Positions 1 to 11,297 of a DNA stretch of 64,000 bases are shown piece by piece. Source of the DNA: Smittia aterrima. Lineage: Eukaryota; Arthropoda; Insecta; Diptera; Chironomidae. The notes under the pieces were generated by a model. It searched no databases and was not told the DNA's origin. It saw only the letters and a program-made list of their open reading frames with translations. The stretch's first letter is position 1; the number at the start of each line of letters is the position of its first letter. The stretch lies in contig CP093829.1 in assembly GCA_033063855.1 (NCBI GenBank), positions 3,420,243 through 3,484,242 of the forward strand, written 5' to 3'. A program made the position numbers and the translations under genes.

Positions 1-614
1 AGTTTTTAGAATCGATTTTAAGAACTTCAAGTCATCAATTACCAAAGATTTCTTTCATATCAATTAAGCACGCGATCTATTTTGCGACTTCTCAATTAGC
101 GCCGATGAAGTTATAAATTGTAGGTCGAGTCCATAGCTATAAAATCTCCCGTCTCAATTGGCTTAATCGACGTGACAAATTCAAATGGCCAAACAATTTT
201 ATTGAAGCGAAGGGAAGTTGGCATTTGAAGTAATGGAGTAATTGACTCGAAAAAAAGTGCATGACACTTTTTATCTCGATGCTTTCTTCGTCACGTTGAA
301 TTCAAATTTGATTTTTCGTGGCTTTTATCTAATCTCGTCAGATAAATTGAGCAGATTTGTCAACAGAACTTTTTGCTTATTGAGATTTTTTAACAAGGAA
401 ATTAGACGAACCGCAAACGTTCGTTATTGGCCTTGTCGATATTGAAAGTACGTGGTAGCTCTCGACATAATTGATCGGTCATAAATCCATAAAAAAAGCT
501 TATAAAGATGAATATTTTTCTGCTGATAGTTAATTCAGCTGATAAATCACAAATCAAATGTCTCAGATTGAACGAGTTTAATTAACCCTTCAATTACTAA
601 TCTTATCATTGCAG
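1..614. other. Upstream intron or flank of carbonic anhydrase gene
   Basis: AT-rich sequence with no convincing coding exon. It ends in a good splice acceptor (cattgcag) directly before the first visible carbonic anhydrase exon. The acceptor is in phase 1, so at least one coding exon carrying the start codon must lie upstream. I searched this stretch for the usual short first exon encoding a His-Trp-Gly motif and did not find it. It is therefore most likely intron 1 of that gene. Confidence 0.6.
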
Positions 615-1603
615 GCCCAGAGAAGTGGCACGAGAAGTTTCCACTCGCAAATGGAGTACGCCAATCACCTGTGAACATCATCACGTCTAAAACGCAAACC
701 AGCAAAGATTTGCAAGTTAATCCTTTGCGATGGACCTACGTCCCAGACAACACGAAATGTCTCGTCAACCCAGGATATTGCTGGAGAGTTGATGTCAACG
801 GAAAGGGATCCGAACTTACTGGCGGGCCATTGAACAATGACATTTACTTGGTTGAACAATTTCATTGTCACTGGGGCTGCTCTGACGGGCGCGGATCAGA
901 ACACACTGTTGACGGTCAAGCGTTCTCTGGCGAACTTCACATTGTTCACTGGAATTCATCGAAATACAAGTCTTTCCATGAAGCTGCTGGTCATCCTGAT
1001 GGATTAGCTGTGCTAGGAGTCTTCCTCAAGGTTTGTAGTCTCTCAGTTAAAGTTTTCTAAATCCTTTCTAACTTTCAATTTCTCTCTCAGGTCGGAAAGC
1101 AACACGAAGAGTTGGATCAAATTGCCAGATTAATGCCATTCATCACACACAAGGGAGATCGCGTAAGTTTAAAATAAATAAAACACTTTTTATCAGTTAA
1201 TGACATCAAATATTTTCCAGGTCACTATCAAGACTTTGGATCCAGCAAAGTTGTTGCCTGAAAACAGAGCCTACTGGACATACGAAGGCTCACTGACAAG
1301 TGAGTTTCCTTTTTCTAATTATTTCCAATTGATCTTCAATTGATTTTCAATTTAGCTCCCCCATTCAATGAGTCTGTTCAATGGATTTTGTTCAAAGAAC
1401 CAATGGAAGTCTCTTCTGAGCAGCTCAACTTGTTCCGTGAACTTCGAATTTATGATGTAAACGATGAGTGCCCGTGCGATGAACAAAACTGGCTGGTCTA
1501 CAATGAACTCGAAGAGCCTGGAGAACAAGGAAAAATTGTCAACAACTTCCGTCCGCCATTAGACATTGGCAGCCGTGAACTTCGTGAAGTTGGAGGTCAC
1601 TAA
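615..1603 (+). CDS. CAH1: Alpha carbonic anhydrase, CAH1-like (5' incomplete)
   Basis: Alpha-class carbonic anhydrase, interconverting CO2 and bicarbonate at a zinc site. Visible exons are about 615-1030, 1091-1162, 1221-1299 and 1356-1603, joined by short GT-AG introns. The three zinc histidines are present, two in QFHCHWG and one in ELHIVHW. The gatekeeping region SEHTVDG and the LTTPPFNESV segment are also clear; the family usually has Cys where this one has Phe after TPP. No signal peptide is visible, and the close resemblance to cytosolic insect CAH1 suggests a cytosolic enzyme. The C-terminal part between ECPC and NNFRPPL is about a dozen residues longer than I recall for the fly protein. 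The start codon lies outside the window. Confidence 0.93.
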
Positions 1604-2033
1604 GGCATTTCGTGCAATATTTATTATCATTTCGTCAATGGCTTTATATTCCTACTTCTTTTTTGTTTTTTATTAACTCAAATGATATTGTAATCGCGAA
1701 TTATATGTCAGAGAGAGCTTAGAGTTTAAAATAACGCCTTAGATAACAAGTCTTTTACTTAGTCCACCAATGTCACAAAGTTCTTAGAAATTATAATTTA
1801 CATTTGATTAATGGAGTGTTGAATAAGATTTATGATAAATCATTAATCGGAGCTTGGCTTGGGATATGTTTAGTGATTGAGCTTTGGTAGCTGTGGCTGT
1901 AGTTATAGTCGTACTGAGAGGGAGAGAACAGCCTCAGAGATGCTTTTAGAAAATTGATGTGAAATAAAGCATAAGACCGCATGATTCTGTTAACTAAAAG
2001 TTTTATTGAATTTAAATATTTTTTTTAAGACAA
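1604..2033. other. Convergent 3' UTR region
   Basis: Lies between the stop codons of the carbonic anhydrase (+) and CWC27 (-). AATAAA-like signals are visible, for example gaaataaagc near 1961. No ORF or repeat of note. Confidence 0.6.
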
Positions 2034-3533
2034 TTATTTCCTTTTACTTGATGGTCCTCCACGTGAGTCTGACTTTTCAGCTCCGCGCTTTCGTTTGTTC
2101 AAAGGATTCCTTGGATCGTAAATGTCATACCAATCATCTTCTTTTTTAGAAGCGTCTTTCGCTAGAACAGCTTGAGCACTCTCGGAGAAATCTAATTTAT
2201 GTGACAGCCAATTCTTATCATCCTCGTCATCATTTTCAACAACTTTTGCCTCGATTGGCTCATCGAGTGCAGTGTGAAGTTTGTTTTTAAACTTCGAGAG
2301 CAGAGATAAGGTGAAGTCTTCTCTCGACTTTCCTTTCATTGGTAGTTTCTTTTGTTTGTATTTTTCTTTTTCGTCTAGATAACTTTGAACGGCTTCGTCT
2401 TGGTGATCTACTTTAGGTTTGACTTCTGTTTCAACTACTTTCGTCTTATCCTTTCGTTCCTTCTGATATTGCTTTGTAAGATCCTTGATTTGGTCTTGAA
2501 TCTCTTTCTTCTTCCTGTCGAGCTCTTGACGTTTCTCTTTCTCCATCGTCGTAGCATAATCACTGTCACTTCCTGAGTCTTCAACCTTCTCAGCTTTTTT
2601 CTTTTCAGAATCATTCTTCGGTTTCACGGAAGCGCCTCTTGATTTCTCGCGAATTGGTTTTTCCTTTTCTTTAGACCTTTCTTCCCTTTCCTTGGATTTT
2701 TCTTCCTTTTCCTTTGAAGAACTTTTCTCTTTCTCTTTTTTGCTACTTGTTGCTTCGCTGTCCTTGGGGAATTTAACAATTTCCTGCTCGTCTTGCTCAG
2801 CTTCATCTCCAAAACTTATCAGCTTGAAATTCTTCACGCCCTCACGTTTTCGTTTCGGTTCCTTCGAAGTCTCAGCTTCCTCTTTTCGACGATCAACTCT
2901 TGGCACAAGATCTTCAAACGGATTATGCAAAATCTTAATTTTGTTGATTTTATGCGGGTAAAGAGGTCGTTCATGAACATCGGTCTGAGACTCGTTCAGT
3001 TTCAACAAATTGTAGATCGTTTCACCAGTAACTTTCCCAAAGATCGTGTGAATGTTTTGCAACTGAAATCAAATAATTTTTAAGTGTAAGTAAATTTCCT
3101 TCAAAACATTTGATCATCAACTTACTTCTGGTGTAGCATCAAGTGTAAAGAAGAACTCCATCGTGTCATCTGAATCTTCTTTATGTGCCATTGCGACGAG
3201 ACCTCTTCTCGAAAACCTTAATCGACTGTGGAATTCATTTTTGATGGGCTCGATACAATCAGCGATTGTTGTTTCTTCTCCGCACTGAACTATGAAACTT
3301 TTGACTAATCTATGGAAAATGGTTCCATTGTACTTCTTGTCCAAGCAAAGCTGCATAAAGTTACGGCAAGTCTAAAACAAATTGAAACGTTTAAAATAAA
3401 ATATTTTTGGATTTATTTATGAAATTACCTTGGGAGCTTCTTTGCTCCATAACTCGACTTCCAACTCGCCCGCTGATGTCTTGAGAAGAACTTTTCCATT
3501 CGTAGGCGGCTCTTGAATGTAGATATTCGACAT
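2034..3533 (-). CDS. CWC27: CWC27-like spliceosome-associated cyclophilin
   Basis: Spliceosome-associated cyclophilin-type protein. In other animals it joins the activated spliceosome and pairs with CWC22/eIF4A3. Three exons: 3533-3429, 3371-3126 and 3062-2034. The N-terminus SNIYIQEPPTNGKVLLKT is nearly identical to the human protein, which fixes the start. The cyclophilin fold follows (EFHSRLRFSRRGLVAMA, FFFTLDATPE, HTIFGKVTG). The second half is a long charged Lys/Glu/Ser-rich region with a basic tail. The loop between FIVQCG and the EFHSRLRF block is shorter and unlike the usual Gly-rich GDPTGTGSGG segment, so peptidyl-prolyl isomerase activity is unlikely; the family is already regarded as weakly active or inactive. 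Shares a 181 bp divergent promoter with the next gene. Confidence 0.93.
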
Positions 3534-3714
3534 TTTAAAAAATAACTAAAAATCCGCGAAATTGTTTGTTTTGATGAGTTATTCGAAACTTACGTAGCAA
3601 AAATATTTTTGTTCCCCCTTACAAACGATTTTATTAAAGACTCAAACTTAGTCGAGACTCTAGTTTCCTCGTGTTTCGGTCGGAGATTTGTGAATTTAAA
3701 ATAATTAAATTGCA
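3534..3714. promoter_or_regulatory. Divergent promoter, CWC27 / HEATR3-like
   Basis: 181 bp between two opposite start codons, so it must hold both promoters and both 5' UTRs. I see no TATA box in a convincing position. Confidence 0.6.
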
Positions 3715-6117
3715 ATGGGGAAAACGAAGAAAGGCAAGTCGAAACCTCACAAGGCGAACCCAACAGGTCTGCCGTCAATCAACGATATGGAGTTTGATTC
3801 GGACGAGCAAGGATCGAAAGGCCCAATCGAATCAATTCTCGATCAACTTCAAAGTGCCAACAGCGAGGAGAAAATGTGTGCACTTCAATCACTTTCCACA
3901 CTTTGCCAAAAGGAACAAAGCCTCGAAGGAATCGTTGAAAGTGATTTAATTCGAATAGTTTCGCCATTACTCGTTGATAATGATATTAACATTCGCCATG
4001 CGGTATCAGGAGCCCTTCGAAACCTCTCAGCGGTATCAGTTGAGATATGTGAGAAGCTCGTAGAACAAGATGTTTTCTCGCCGCTTCTTGTGTTGCTAGG
4101 ACAGTACGCGAGCCATGATTGGGTGCCGACCAAGGACAAGAGATCAAATCAATTAGATCAGAAGTCGGACACATTCCTTCAAGCCGTCTACATTGTACTC
4201 AATCTTTGTGAAAGCTGTGAATGTGCCTTAGAATTCTTCAATCAATCCCAGCTGCTTCAAAGTTTCGTCAAATATCTCAACTATGAAGTGTTTGGAATGG
4301 AAATCGGTAAGTCGCTCATCTCAGTCGCAATTAAAGTGCAATCAAATAACAGAAGATTCTATTTTTAGCTGTCTCCGTTGGCCAATGCCTCTTGGTGATA
4401 TCTGAAGAGAACAACACAGCTTGGAGAGTTCTTGTCACGTATAGCTCAGATTTACACAATTTGCTCAAAATTCCTGATGACAACGACTTTCAACGAGTGA
4501 TCCTTCGTACTGCTGTAGCTGGAATTATGGCGAACGTCCCAGAATTATTACTTCAACATCTCACAGCAATCATCGAAGCTCTTAGTAAAACAATTGACAT
4601 TAATCACAGAGCTGTCCTTAACGAAATCACTAGCAAACTTCCTTTGGACGAATCTAAGGAACGTCCTCGTATTGAAGTGATCGACGAAGAGATGAATGAC
4701 GAAACTGAAGCTGATGCTTCTTTGCGCAGATTAAACGAAGAGGCACCAACAGATCTTGAGCAAGAGATTAAATTAATTGGATATTTACTGTCAGCACAGA
4801 GAATATCAGCAGAAGTATTGAGCAACATCATCTGCTCACATGACGACGAAGAAATGGCTGATGAAGCAGAAGAAAAGTCTGACGCTGAAAGTGTCCAAGA
4901 TTACGACATCGCTCAGCAAAATGGAAATGGTGTAGCGCGAATTGCCGGAGACAAAGTACCAGTCGAAATAGTCGAAATGATCAAGTCACAGCAAATCGTT
5001 GAAAAGGTAAGAATTGTAGTTCAAGGGTCCCGGGTTCGATCCCCGTCACATGGAGTCAGCAAACTGTTCTTTATTTATGGGCGGTCAAGCGTTACACCTG
5101 TGGCAGAGTAAATGGTTCTAATGCAATTTAATTCCTCGGCGCTTTCGCTCGAACTGTTTTAGTTCTAGAAGGCAACAGGGAAGGCATCTGAGCTAACGTC
5201 TTGAGAGAGTTTGTTGAGACTAACTGATAATTTAAAGTCTCAACTTTAGTATCAAGACAAATATTTTTTTTAAATATTTTTATTTGAATCAAATTTAAAA
5301 GAAAAATATTAATTTTTAAAATTTCCTTTTAGCTTTGGCAACGGTCTCAACTTTTACCGGAGAACGTACAACAAATCCTCGCAGACACAGAGAAAAATCT
5401 CTTCAAACGACAAAAGTCACTTCGAGTGTCGTCTCTTCTCTGTTTACAAAACTTTTGCAATTGCCTCTCGACTGAAGAGCTCGGTGGACCGAAACCAATC
5501 TACAATGTGTGGCTAGATCTAGGACAACAAGTTTTCCAGACATCACAAGACTTCGAAACTATTGAAGCGTCAACGAGTTTGATGAGAGCAACGTTAGAAC
5601 ATCTGAAAGGATCAAAAGATTTATTTGAACAAGTCTCCGAGAGTGATTTACAGCTTATCTTGAAAGGCGTCGAAGAGTGCAAGCATTCAGAAATCAAAGC
5701 AAACTGGCTACGTATGCTTGGCACACTCGGCTGCTTACTCGACGAGCGAATGGTTAAGAAAATCACAGAATTCATCTTGGACGCATCATCGAACGAGGAA
5801 GATGTTTGGACACTCTCAGAAGCTCTTGACAGTTTCATGGACATGTTTTCCGATAACGACTGGAATCAAGTTGTCTATGAACTGAATGTTGTTGCCAAAT
5901 CTCGTGAACTAGAAAAGATTCTTAAAACAAAGGTTTGCATTTCTATTTGACAAAAAAATAAGATTTTTATTAAAGCTCTTCTCAATTCTAGATGCGACAA
6001 CAAAAAAGGGAACTAGGAAGTCGATATGCAGCCATCGCAACAGTCAGAACTAATCTTGCACGCTTCTGCAAGTATCTGGACTCGCAACAGAAGAGCTATA
6101 CTCCCATTAAGAACTGA
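3715..6117 (+). CDS. HEATR3: HEATR3/Syo1-like ARM-HEAT ribosomal protein import adaptor
   Basis: Homologue of HEATR3 (yeast Syo1), an all-helical ARM/HEAT repeat adaptor that carries uL18 (RPL5) and uL5 (RPL11) into the nucleus for 5S RNP assembly. Exons about 3715-4306, 4369-5006, 5333-5932 and 5992-6117. The N-terminus MGKTKKGKSKPHKANPTGLP is the conserved basic leader. ARM-like repeats follow (NIRHAVSGALRNLSAVS), then an acidic insert near residues 310-400 (HDDEEMADEAEEKSDAESVQ), typical of this family, and C-terminal HEAT repeats. The third intron is about 326 bp, far longer than the other introns in this gene, and holds a tRNA-like insertion. The stop is about 100 bp from the convergent neighbour. 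Confidence 0.92.
5016..5110 (+). mobile_element. tRNA-derived SINE fragment with Pol III B box (putative)
   Basis: Within the long HEATR3 intron, positions 5030-5046 form a near-perfect tRNA T-arm: stem CCGGG / CCCGT with four of five pairs, and loop TTCGATC. GGGTTCGATCC (5032-5042) matches the RNA polymerase III B box. No convincing A box or full cloverleaf precedes it, so it is not an intact tRNA gene. The simplest reading is a 5'-truncated tRNA-derived SINE that lengthened this intron. The boundaries are guesses and no second copy was seen in the window. Confidence 0.42.
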
Positions 6118-6220
6118 AAATATCGCATTTGAATGCACCAAATATTTTTGGTATTTATGAATTGAATCATGGAAATTTAATAAACCGTATTCGTTTGTTA
6201 AACTTTACGTTACTTTAAAG

Positions 6221-8581
6221 CTATTCTTTTTTATCTGGACTTCGTCTCGGTTTTGCAATGGGATTCACTGCACTTGAGTTGTTTTCGTGATCGGCCTTGA
6301 CATTACACTTCTCAAAAACATCGACAGGCTTATCGCCTTCCAAAGGAAATCTCTGAGGTTTCACATTATTTGAGTTTTTCTTATCAAAATCATTTAAGTC
6401 GTCTAATAGCCGATTGATTGAGTGTTCGTGTTCTTTTTGCATTTGAAGCTTAATGTTTACGTTGTGTTTCGAAGGAACTGCTGGCTTGTCGCGATACGAA
6501 TATCGGTCACTCTTCTCTTCAACTTCCGGAGCAACTTGATTCATCTTCAGAAGTTTTTGATTTCTGTTGATTGATTCGATGATATCTTTGACTGATCGTC
6601 GACGCTCAGGAGGCTTCGGTGCTTCGCTTAATTCACTTTCGCTAGTTCTTCTGATGAAAGTTTCGATTGGTTCATAAAATTCTATTGGATTTTCAACTCT
6701 TACGAAACCTTGAGATGAAAGTTTTTGAGCAATTTCATTTTTCGTTTCTACGATTTCTTCGTGAATTTGAAGTTTTTCTTCAGGGATGGACGGAGATTGC
6801 TGACGCGGTTTCTCCTCCTCAGCAATTTCAACAGTTCCCGGCAATTCAGTTTCCTCAATTTGAAGAACGTGAAACTTTTCTCTCACGGGCACCGGAATGT
6901 AATCAGGTGTTGCCTCGCGATCGCAATTACTCTCTGTTTCTATTCGAAGCTTAGCTACGGGAGATGCCACTTCATTCATATTCACATCTCTCGAAATTGA
7001 CTCTTGATTGATTTTTCCGTTTGCTAAAATCTCTTTATCAACATCTTCAGTGTAAACTTTCAAAGTTACATTTTCTTTCTGATGAGTTTCTTCCGGAAGT
7101 TTGTTTATTTCTTGAACAACTTCTTCCGAAATTTCCAATTTTTCTTCAATTTGTAAACTTTTATCACCAAACGATAAATCATTTCTCACTTCAACAATAT
7201 TCCTTTTCTCTTCGTGAGTTTTAATCGATTCTTCTTCGTTTTCATCTACAGCTCCTGGCAAACTCACGCCACTGGATTCACGAAGTTTCACAGTTGAAAA
7301 TACAATTTTAGTTTCAGTTTCGTTGCCGTTTTCATCTCGATTCTCTTGATCATTGAATTTTTGATGACATTCGTGGGACGAGACATTATTGTTTATGACA
7401 TCATCGTTGTTGGAATATTTGACAAAGTTTTCAAATTCTGCTGTTAAGCGCGATAACTCATCAAGTCCGTTGTCCGAAGATTCTTTGTATACGCTTGGCT
7501 CGTCTATTCTTAGCACGACGTCTTGCATCACCGAGTCATCTTGTTTTCTTTCCTGTTGGAAGTCAATAGAGAAAATGAAAAGTTTGTTCATCTTTGCTTG
7601 ATTTCTCGCCGCTTCAAGGTGAGACTGTTCTACATTTTCTCTTCAGCAGGCAGGTAGCAATTTGTTAGATAACTCAAAGTATTAAATAAACATTAACACT
7701 CGCAAGTGTAATTTTTGATAAGATAAGAAGGCAAAATTTAGAGAGAAAACACAATTTACACTTCGTAGCGAAATATTTCACTTACTGGAGGTGGCGGAGC
7801 TTTTCGCTTCTTTCGGTATCGCTTGTGTTCTCCACCGGAGACCGTCAAGCTGCTCCTCGACATTCTCGATGCCTCATCGTCCGTTTCCAAGTCATCGAAT
7901 GGGTTCGTGCTAACAACACTGTTCATGGAGGAACTGAAATAAAAATCGAATGAAATATTCATTCGCTCAATTGTGTAATTTATTCACGAACCCTGGAGTC
8001 ATTCCATTGTTGAAGGTGTAACGACTTCTCGGTGTTGGGGTGAAAGACGTCGCTGCAGGTCCAATCGTGCTTCGGTATCGACTGTTTCGATTAGCGAAAC
8101 TATGAAGATTTTCGTTAATTAAATTAAGAGTTAAGTGGCCTCAAAATCTTTAGCTTACATGTTCTCCAATGAGACTCGATTCTTAGGATCATAAGCTGAT
8201 AAGTTTTCGGAGAAAGCTTCTCGTCGTATTACCGGTGGCGACTCTGAAGTCTTGTTAACGCCAAGAGTTGACGATTTTTTCTTCAAACGAAATGACCTTA
8301 AAGGCCTTTAAATAATGAAATGAAAAGCAATTAAATTGATTGTTCTGCTTGACACATTTTAATCGCGAAACATTCAAAGATCAACGAAGTTGTACTCACA
8401 ACAAATCCTTCAGAGAGCCCAGGTTAAAGCTTCCACGGCGCTCGCCAAACGGCGCTTGCTTCTTCTCATTCTTATTTATTTTCCAGAATCTAATTCGTTT
8501 GTGTTGATCGTCTTCGTAGAATGGATTCAAGTGCTCGGGATAGTTGTAAATAGAAATTTGTGATGATCTCAGAGTTGACAT
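6221..8581 (-). CDS. Unrecognised disordered protein with RKKRKAPPPP motif
   Basis: Multi-exon gene of roughly 620-650 residues that I do not recognise with confidence. Start at 8581 (MSTLRSSQISIYNYPEHLNP). Exons about 8581-8404, 8310-8160, 8100-7992, 7935-7776 and a large last exon from about 7553 to 6221. The reading frame stays open across each junction. Conserved-looking islands are the N-terminus (HLNPFYEDDQHKRIRFWKI), NPFDDLETDDEAS, a basic-proline motif RKKRKAPPPP, and a helix VKDIIESINRNQKLLK near the C-terminus. The rest is Glu-rich and disordered. The basic-proline motif resembles the KRAP motif of Cordon-bleu-like actin regulators, but that is only a motif-level likeness. The junction at 7776/7553 is the least certain. 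Confidence 0.7.
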
Positions 8582-9619
8582 AGTTTTTCCTTTCGCTTTT
8601 CAATTCGTCGTCACATGAGCAGAATTTATTCCACACTTTAATATTATTAACGATCGCAAATATTTATTTATTGACATGAAATTGTGCCGGTACCTGAAAC
8701 ACACAAAATAGAATGACAATGTGAGTTTGAGTTCGTCGCAAAAAAAAAATGCTGAAGAGAAACATTCACTGTATAATTTATTTATAAGATCGTTCACTTT
8801 ATGATTTAGAAATGACATTGTCTGTCGCTAATATGGTTCTCACAAAAACTGCTAATTTATTTACGATCCACACAACTTCACCTTTACTTTTCAAGATTAT
8901 TCTAACATCGCGAACTAAATGAATCATCTCCGAGGAGGGAATGAGTAAAATTTATTTTGTTCTTCACTTGAATATAAAAGCAGAAATCGAACTTTTGGTG
9001 GAAAACTATTTATAGACAATGATGACATGGCGTGAAAATTACTTTTTCAATTCTTAAAATGACCTTACGATCGAATAACGGACTAATCCATTGGTTCAAG
9101 TTGGTCCAAGAAGTTTTTTTTCAACACTTTACTAAAAACAAAAAAACTCGTCGATTGAAAATTGCTTCGCTCGCAGAGCCGATCTTTGGTTGACTGAAAA
9201 ATATATTTCTCGACTGAAAATCGTGTAGCGATTAACCTACACATTGTCATGTCGTTTCCTCGTGCTCGTAAGTGTAGTCAGCTCGATCAAAGTGTGAGCT
9301 CACCAACATCTTCGCATTTTCTTATCAGAAATAATTAAAAAGAAAAATTAAGTGCAGCAAGGTGAACTGCTCGAGCTAATATAGGAAATAATTAAAATAA
9401 AGCGAATGAAGTTATGTTGAGTTAATCGAGCATCTGTTTGATGTTGTAAGCGCTTTCAAAATGCTTCCGGGGCTAAATAAAATTCTTGATGAAACATTTT
9501 TCATCCAAATATTTATTTAAAAACGAATCTCAGAAATTTTCATTTCAATTTCTTGAGGAAAAACATTTCTAAGTGTTTTTCCGCTTCGATACACATTTAT
9601 TTTTTCTTTCGATGTTGAA
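8582..9619. other. Non-coding spacer, promoter of the 8.6 kb gene
   Basis: AT-rich, no supported coding exon on either strand. It should hold the 5' UTR and promoter of the minus-strand gene starting at 8581 and the 3' UTR of the minus-strand gene ending at 9620. Confidence 0.5.
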
Positions 9620-10621
9620 TCATAATTGCTTGGGAATCCGACGAAAGTTTTTACTTGGACCTTGAACGTCAAACATGTTTATGGGATTTGATTTGTTCAC
9701 AGTATTGCACATTTTTTTAGAAAGCCTGAAAATAAATTTTTTTATTAAAAAAAATTGTTCACAAACTTTTCTTTTCAGGATTTAAATTTAAATCCATCTC
9801 ACCATTTTGCAAAAGCTTCTTCGTTTTGCGAGGCCAAAAACTTTTTCTCTTCCAATTGTTGTGCGTTTCGGAGCTGCTTGTGCTGTTCTGACTTGTGCTT
9901 GACATATTCTCGCTTTGCGATTTCATCCTTCGAAAGTCCATAGTTGGAATTAAATCCAGAATATTTAGGCAATTTCATGTTATACTCATTTTTAAACTGG
10001 CAGCAATACTTTGATCTTTTCTTGTCGTCTTTATTTATTTTCTCGTTGGTCTCCTCGACGGGACTTACTCGAGATGATTTTGGCCGAAAGGTTTGTTTCT
10101 TTTTCGATGGTTGTTCAATGATGCTTGAGTTTTCCGCTTCGGCATTTTCCGCTATCGTAGTCTCTTCGCCTCCTTCCTCAGCATGAAAATCATTTTTCTC
10201 GTAATCCACTTCCTCGATTTCTTCAGCTTCAACAACTTCTTCAATCGTCGCAGCTGTTTCGGAATTATCATCGTCAATGTAGCCATCATCCGATGATTCG
10301 TCTCCACTTTTGACGACGCTACTTGTCACCGAACGATTCTCCATTACTTCGTCTATGTCGTCGTCAGGCTCAAAATCAACTGATTCTTTGAATCTCACTT
10401 TTGGCTGCGACTGTCGTTCATTAGTCTCACTTTTATACAATTGCTGATTTGCTTCCTTTATCTTGTCGGTAATGTTGTATTGATTACTGGTTGGTTGAAG
10501 AACTGACGAAGAAGAAAAATATGCATTAATAATAACTTGACAGAGCTTTAAGAAAAAATTGAAGGGAATTACAATATTCACAATCGTCATCATCGCTTTC
10601 ACTTTCCACAGATTTTGACAT
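9620..10621 (-). CDS. Acidic coiled-coil protein, possibly CCDC34-like
   Basis: Three exons: 10621 to about 10571, about 10502-9800, and about 9724-9620. The start is ATG at 10621 (MSKSVESESDDDDCEY). The middle is strongly acidic (Asp/Glu runs around EEVVEAEEIEEVDYE). The C-terminal third is basic and helical (GLSKDEIAKREYVKHKSEQH), ending EEAFAKWLSKK then NPINMFDVQGPSKNF. The AFAKWLSKK end resembles the repeated Trp-containing helix of CCDC34-type proteins, but this is a weak match and I do not assign a function. Both short terminal exons keep frame through good GT-AG sites, which supports a real gene. Confidence 0.68.
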
Positions 10622-11036
10622 TGACTCGTGTGTTCAATCGTGCCGTTACTTCTTCAATATTTCCAGGCTTCTTTTTTCGCAATACAACCGACGACTAAGG
10701 CTCTATTCTCGTTTCACGATTTTCCCTAATGGAATTCAGCATGAGTTTTACGTTATTTTCTCTTGTTTCCTGACCGTCCGTTGAGTCGCTCGCTTTTTAT
10801 TCTGCGGAATAATAAAGTTGATTCTATGGAAGCACGAATCAAAACCCAGGAGGTAAGTGCGCTACCCGAGCGAATACGTTGCTGTGGACACAATTTGTTA
10901 TGAAATGTCAACAATTGAATGAAGCATGGGAACCGAAAGCATATTCATACTCGCTAATTTATACAATATTTTATGTTTTCTCAAAACGATTTTTTTTTGT
11001 TTCTCCGCAAAAAACAAAAACGAATTTCATTTCATG
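10622..11036. other. Spacer, promoter of the acidic coiled-coil gene
   Basis: About 415 bp with no coding exon that I can support. It separates the start of the gene at 10621 from the small ORF ending at 11037. Confidence 0.5.
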
Positions 11037-11297
11037 TTATCGACCAAACAATTCAGCTTGTTCATTCATTTTCTCGATTGTTTTCATTAGATTCTGTTTA
11101 AATCTATTTGCAATTCCACGATGTACCGTTTGACTAGCTTCCAATCTTTCATTTTCTCTCTGCGCAGGTCGCGTCATCGCTTTTTTGTCATTTTCAGATT
11201 CAAAGGATAAAATCAATGGAAATCTTTGGTTTGAACACAATTCACATTCAAGTCGAGTTTTTATTTTAAGAAATAGATAAACGAGATTATTGTTCAT
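11037..11297 (-). CDS. Small ORF overlapping upstream stop (ATGA), hypothetical
   Basis: 86-codon ORF whose ATG overlaps the TGA stop of the upstream coiled-coil gene in the arrangement ATGA. No family recognised. The C-terminal half (from MTRPAQRENERLEASQTVHR to FGR) is basic and predicted helical, unlike random AT-rich sequence. It could be a second cistron of the same mRNA, the last exon of an alternative isoform, or chance. An in-frame stop lies shortly upstream, so it is not an unspliced extension of the preceding exon. Confidence 0.35.
   Translation of the reverse strand: MNNNLVYLFLKIKTRLECELCSNQRFPLILSFESENDKKAMTRPAQRENERLEASQTVHRGIANRFKQNLMKTIEKMNEQAELFGR

Noticed and set aside
2385..3083. 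Several plus-strand ORFs opposite CWC27 with hydrophobic character
   Set aside because: They are antisense readings of the Lys/Glu-rich CWC27 tail; Lys and Glu codons read in reverse give Phe/Leu/Ser-rich frames.
5028..5050. Intact tRNA gene on the plus strand
   Set aside because: Only the T-arm and B box are recognisable; no A box, D-arm, anticodon arm or paired acceptor stem can be drawn around it.
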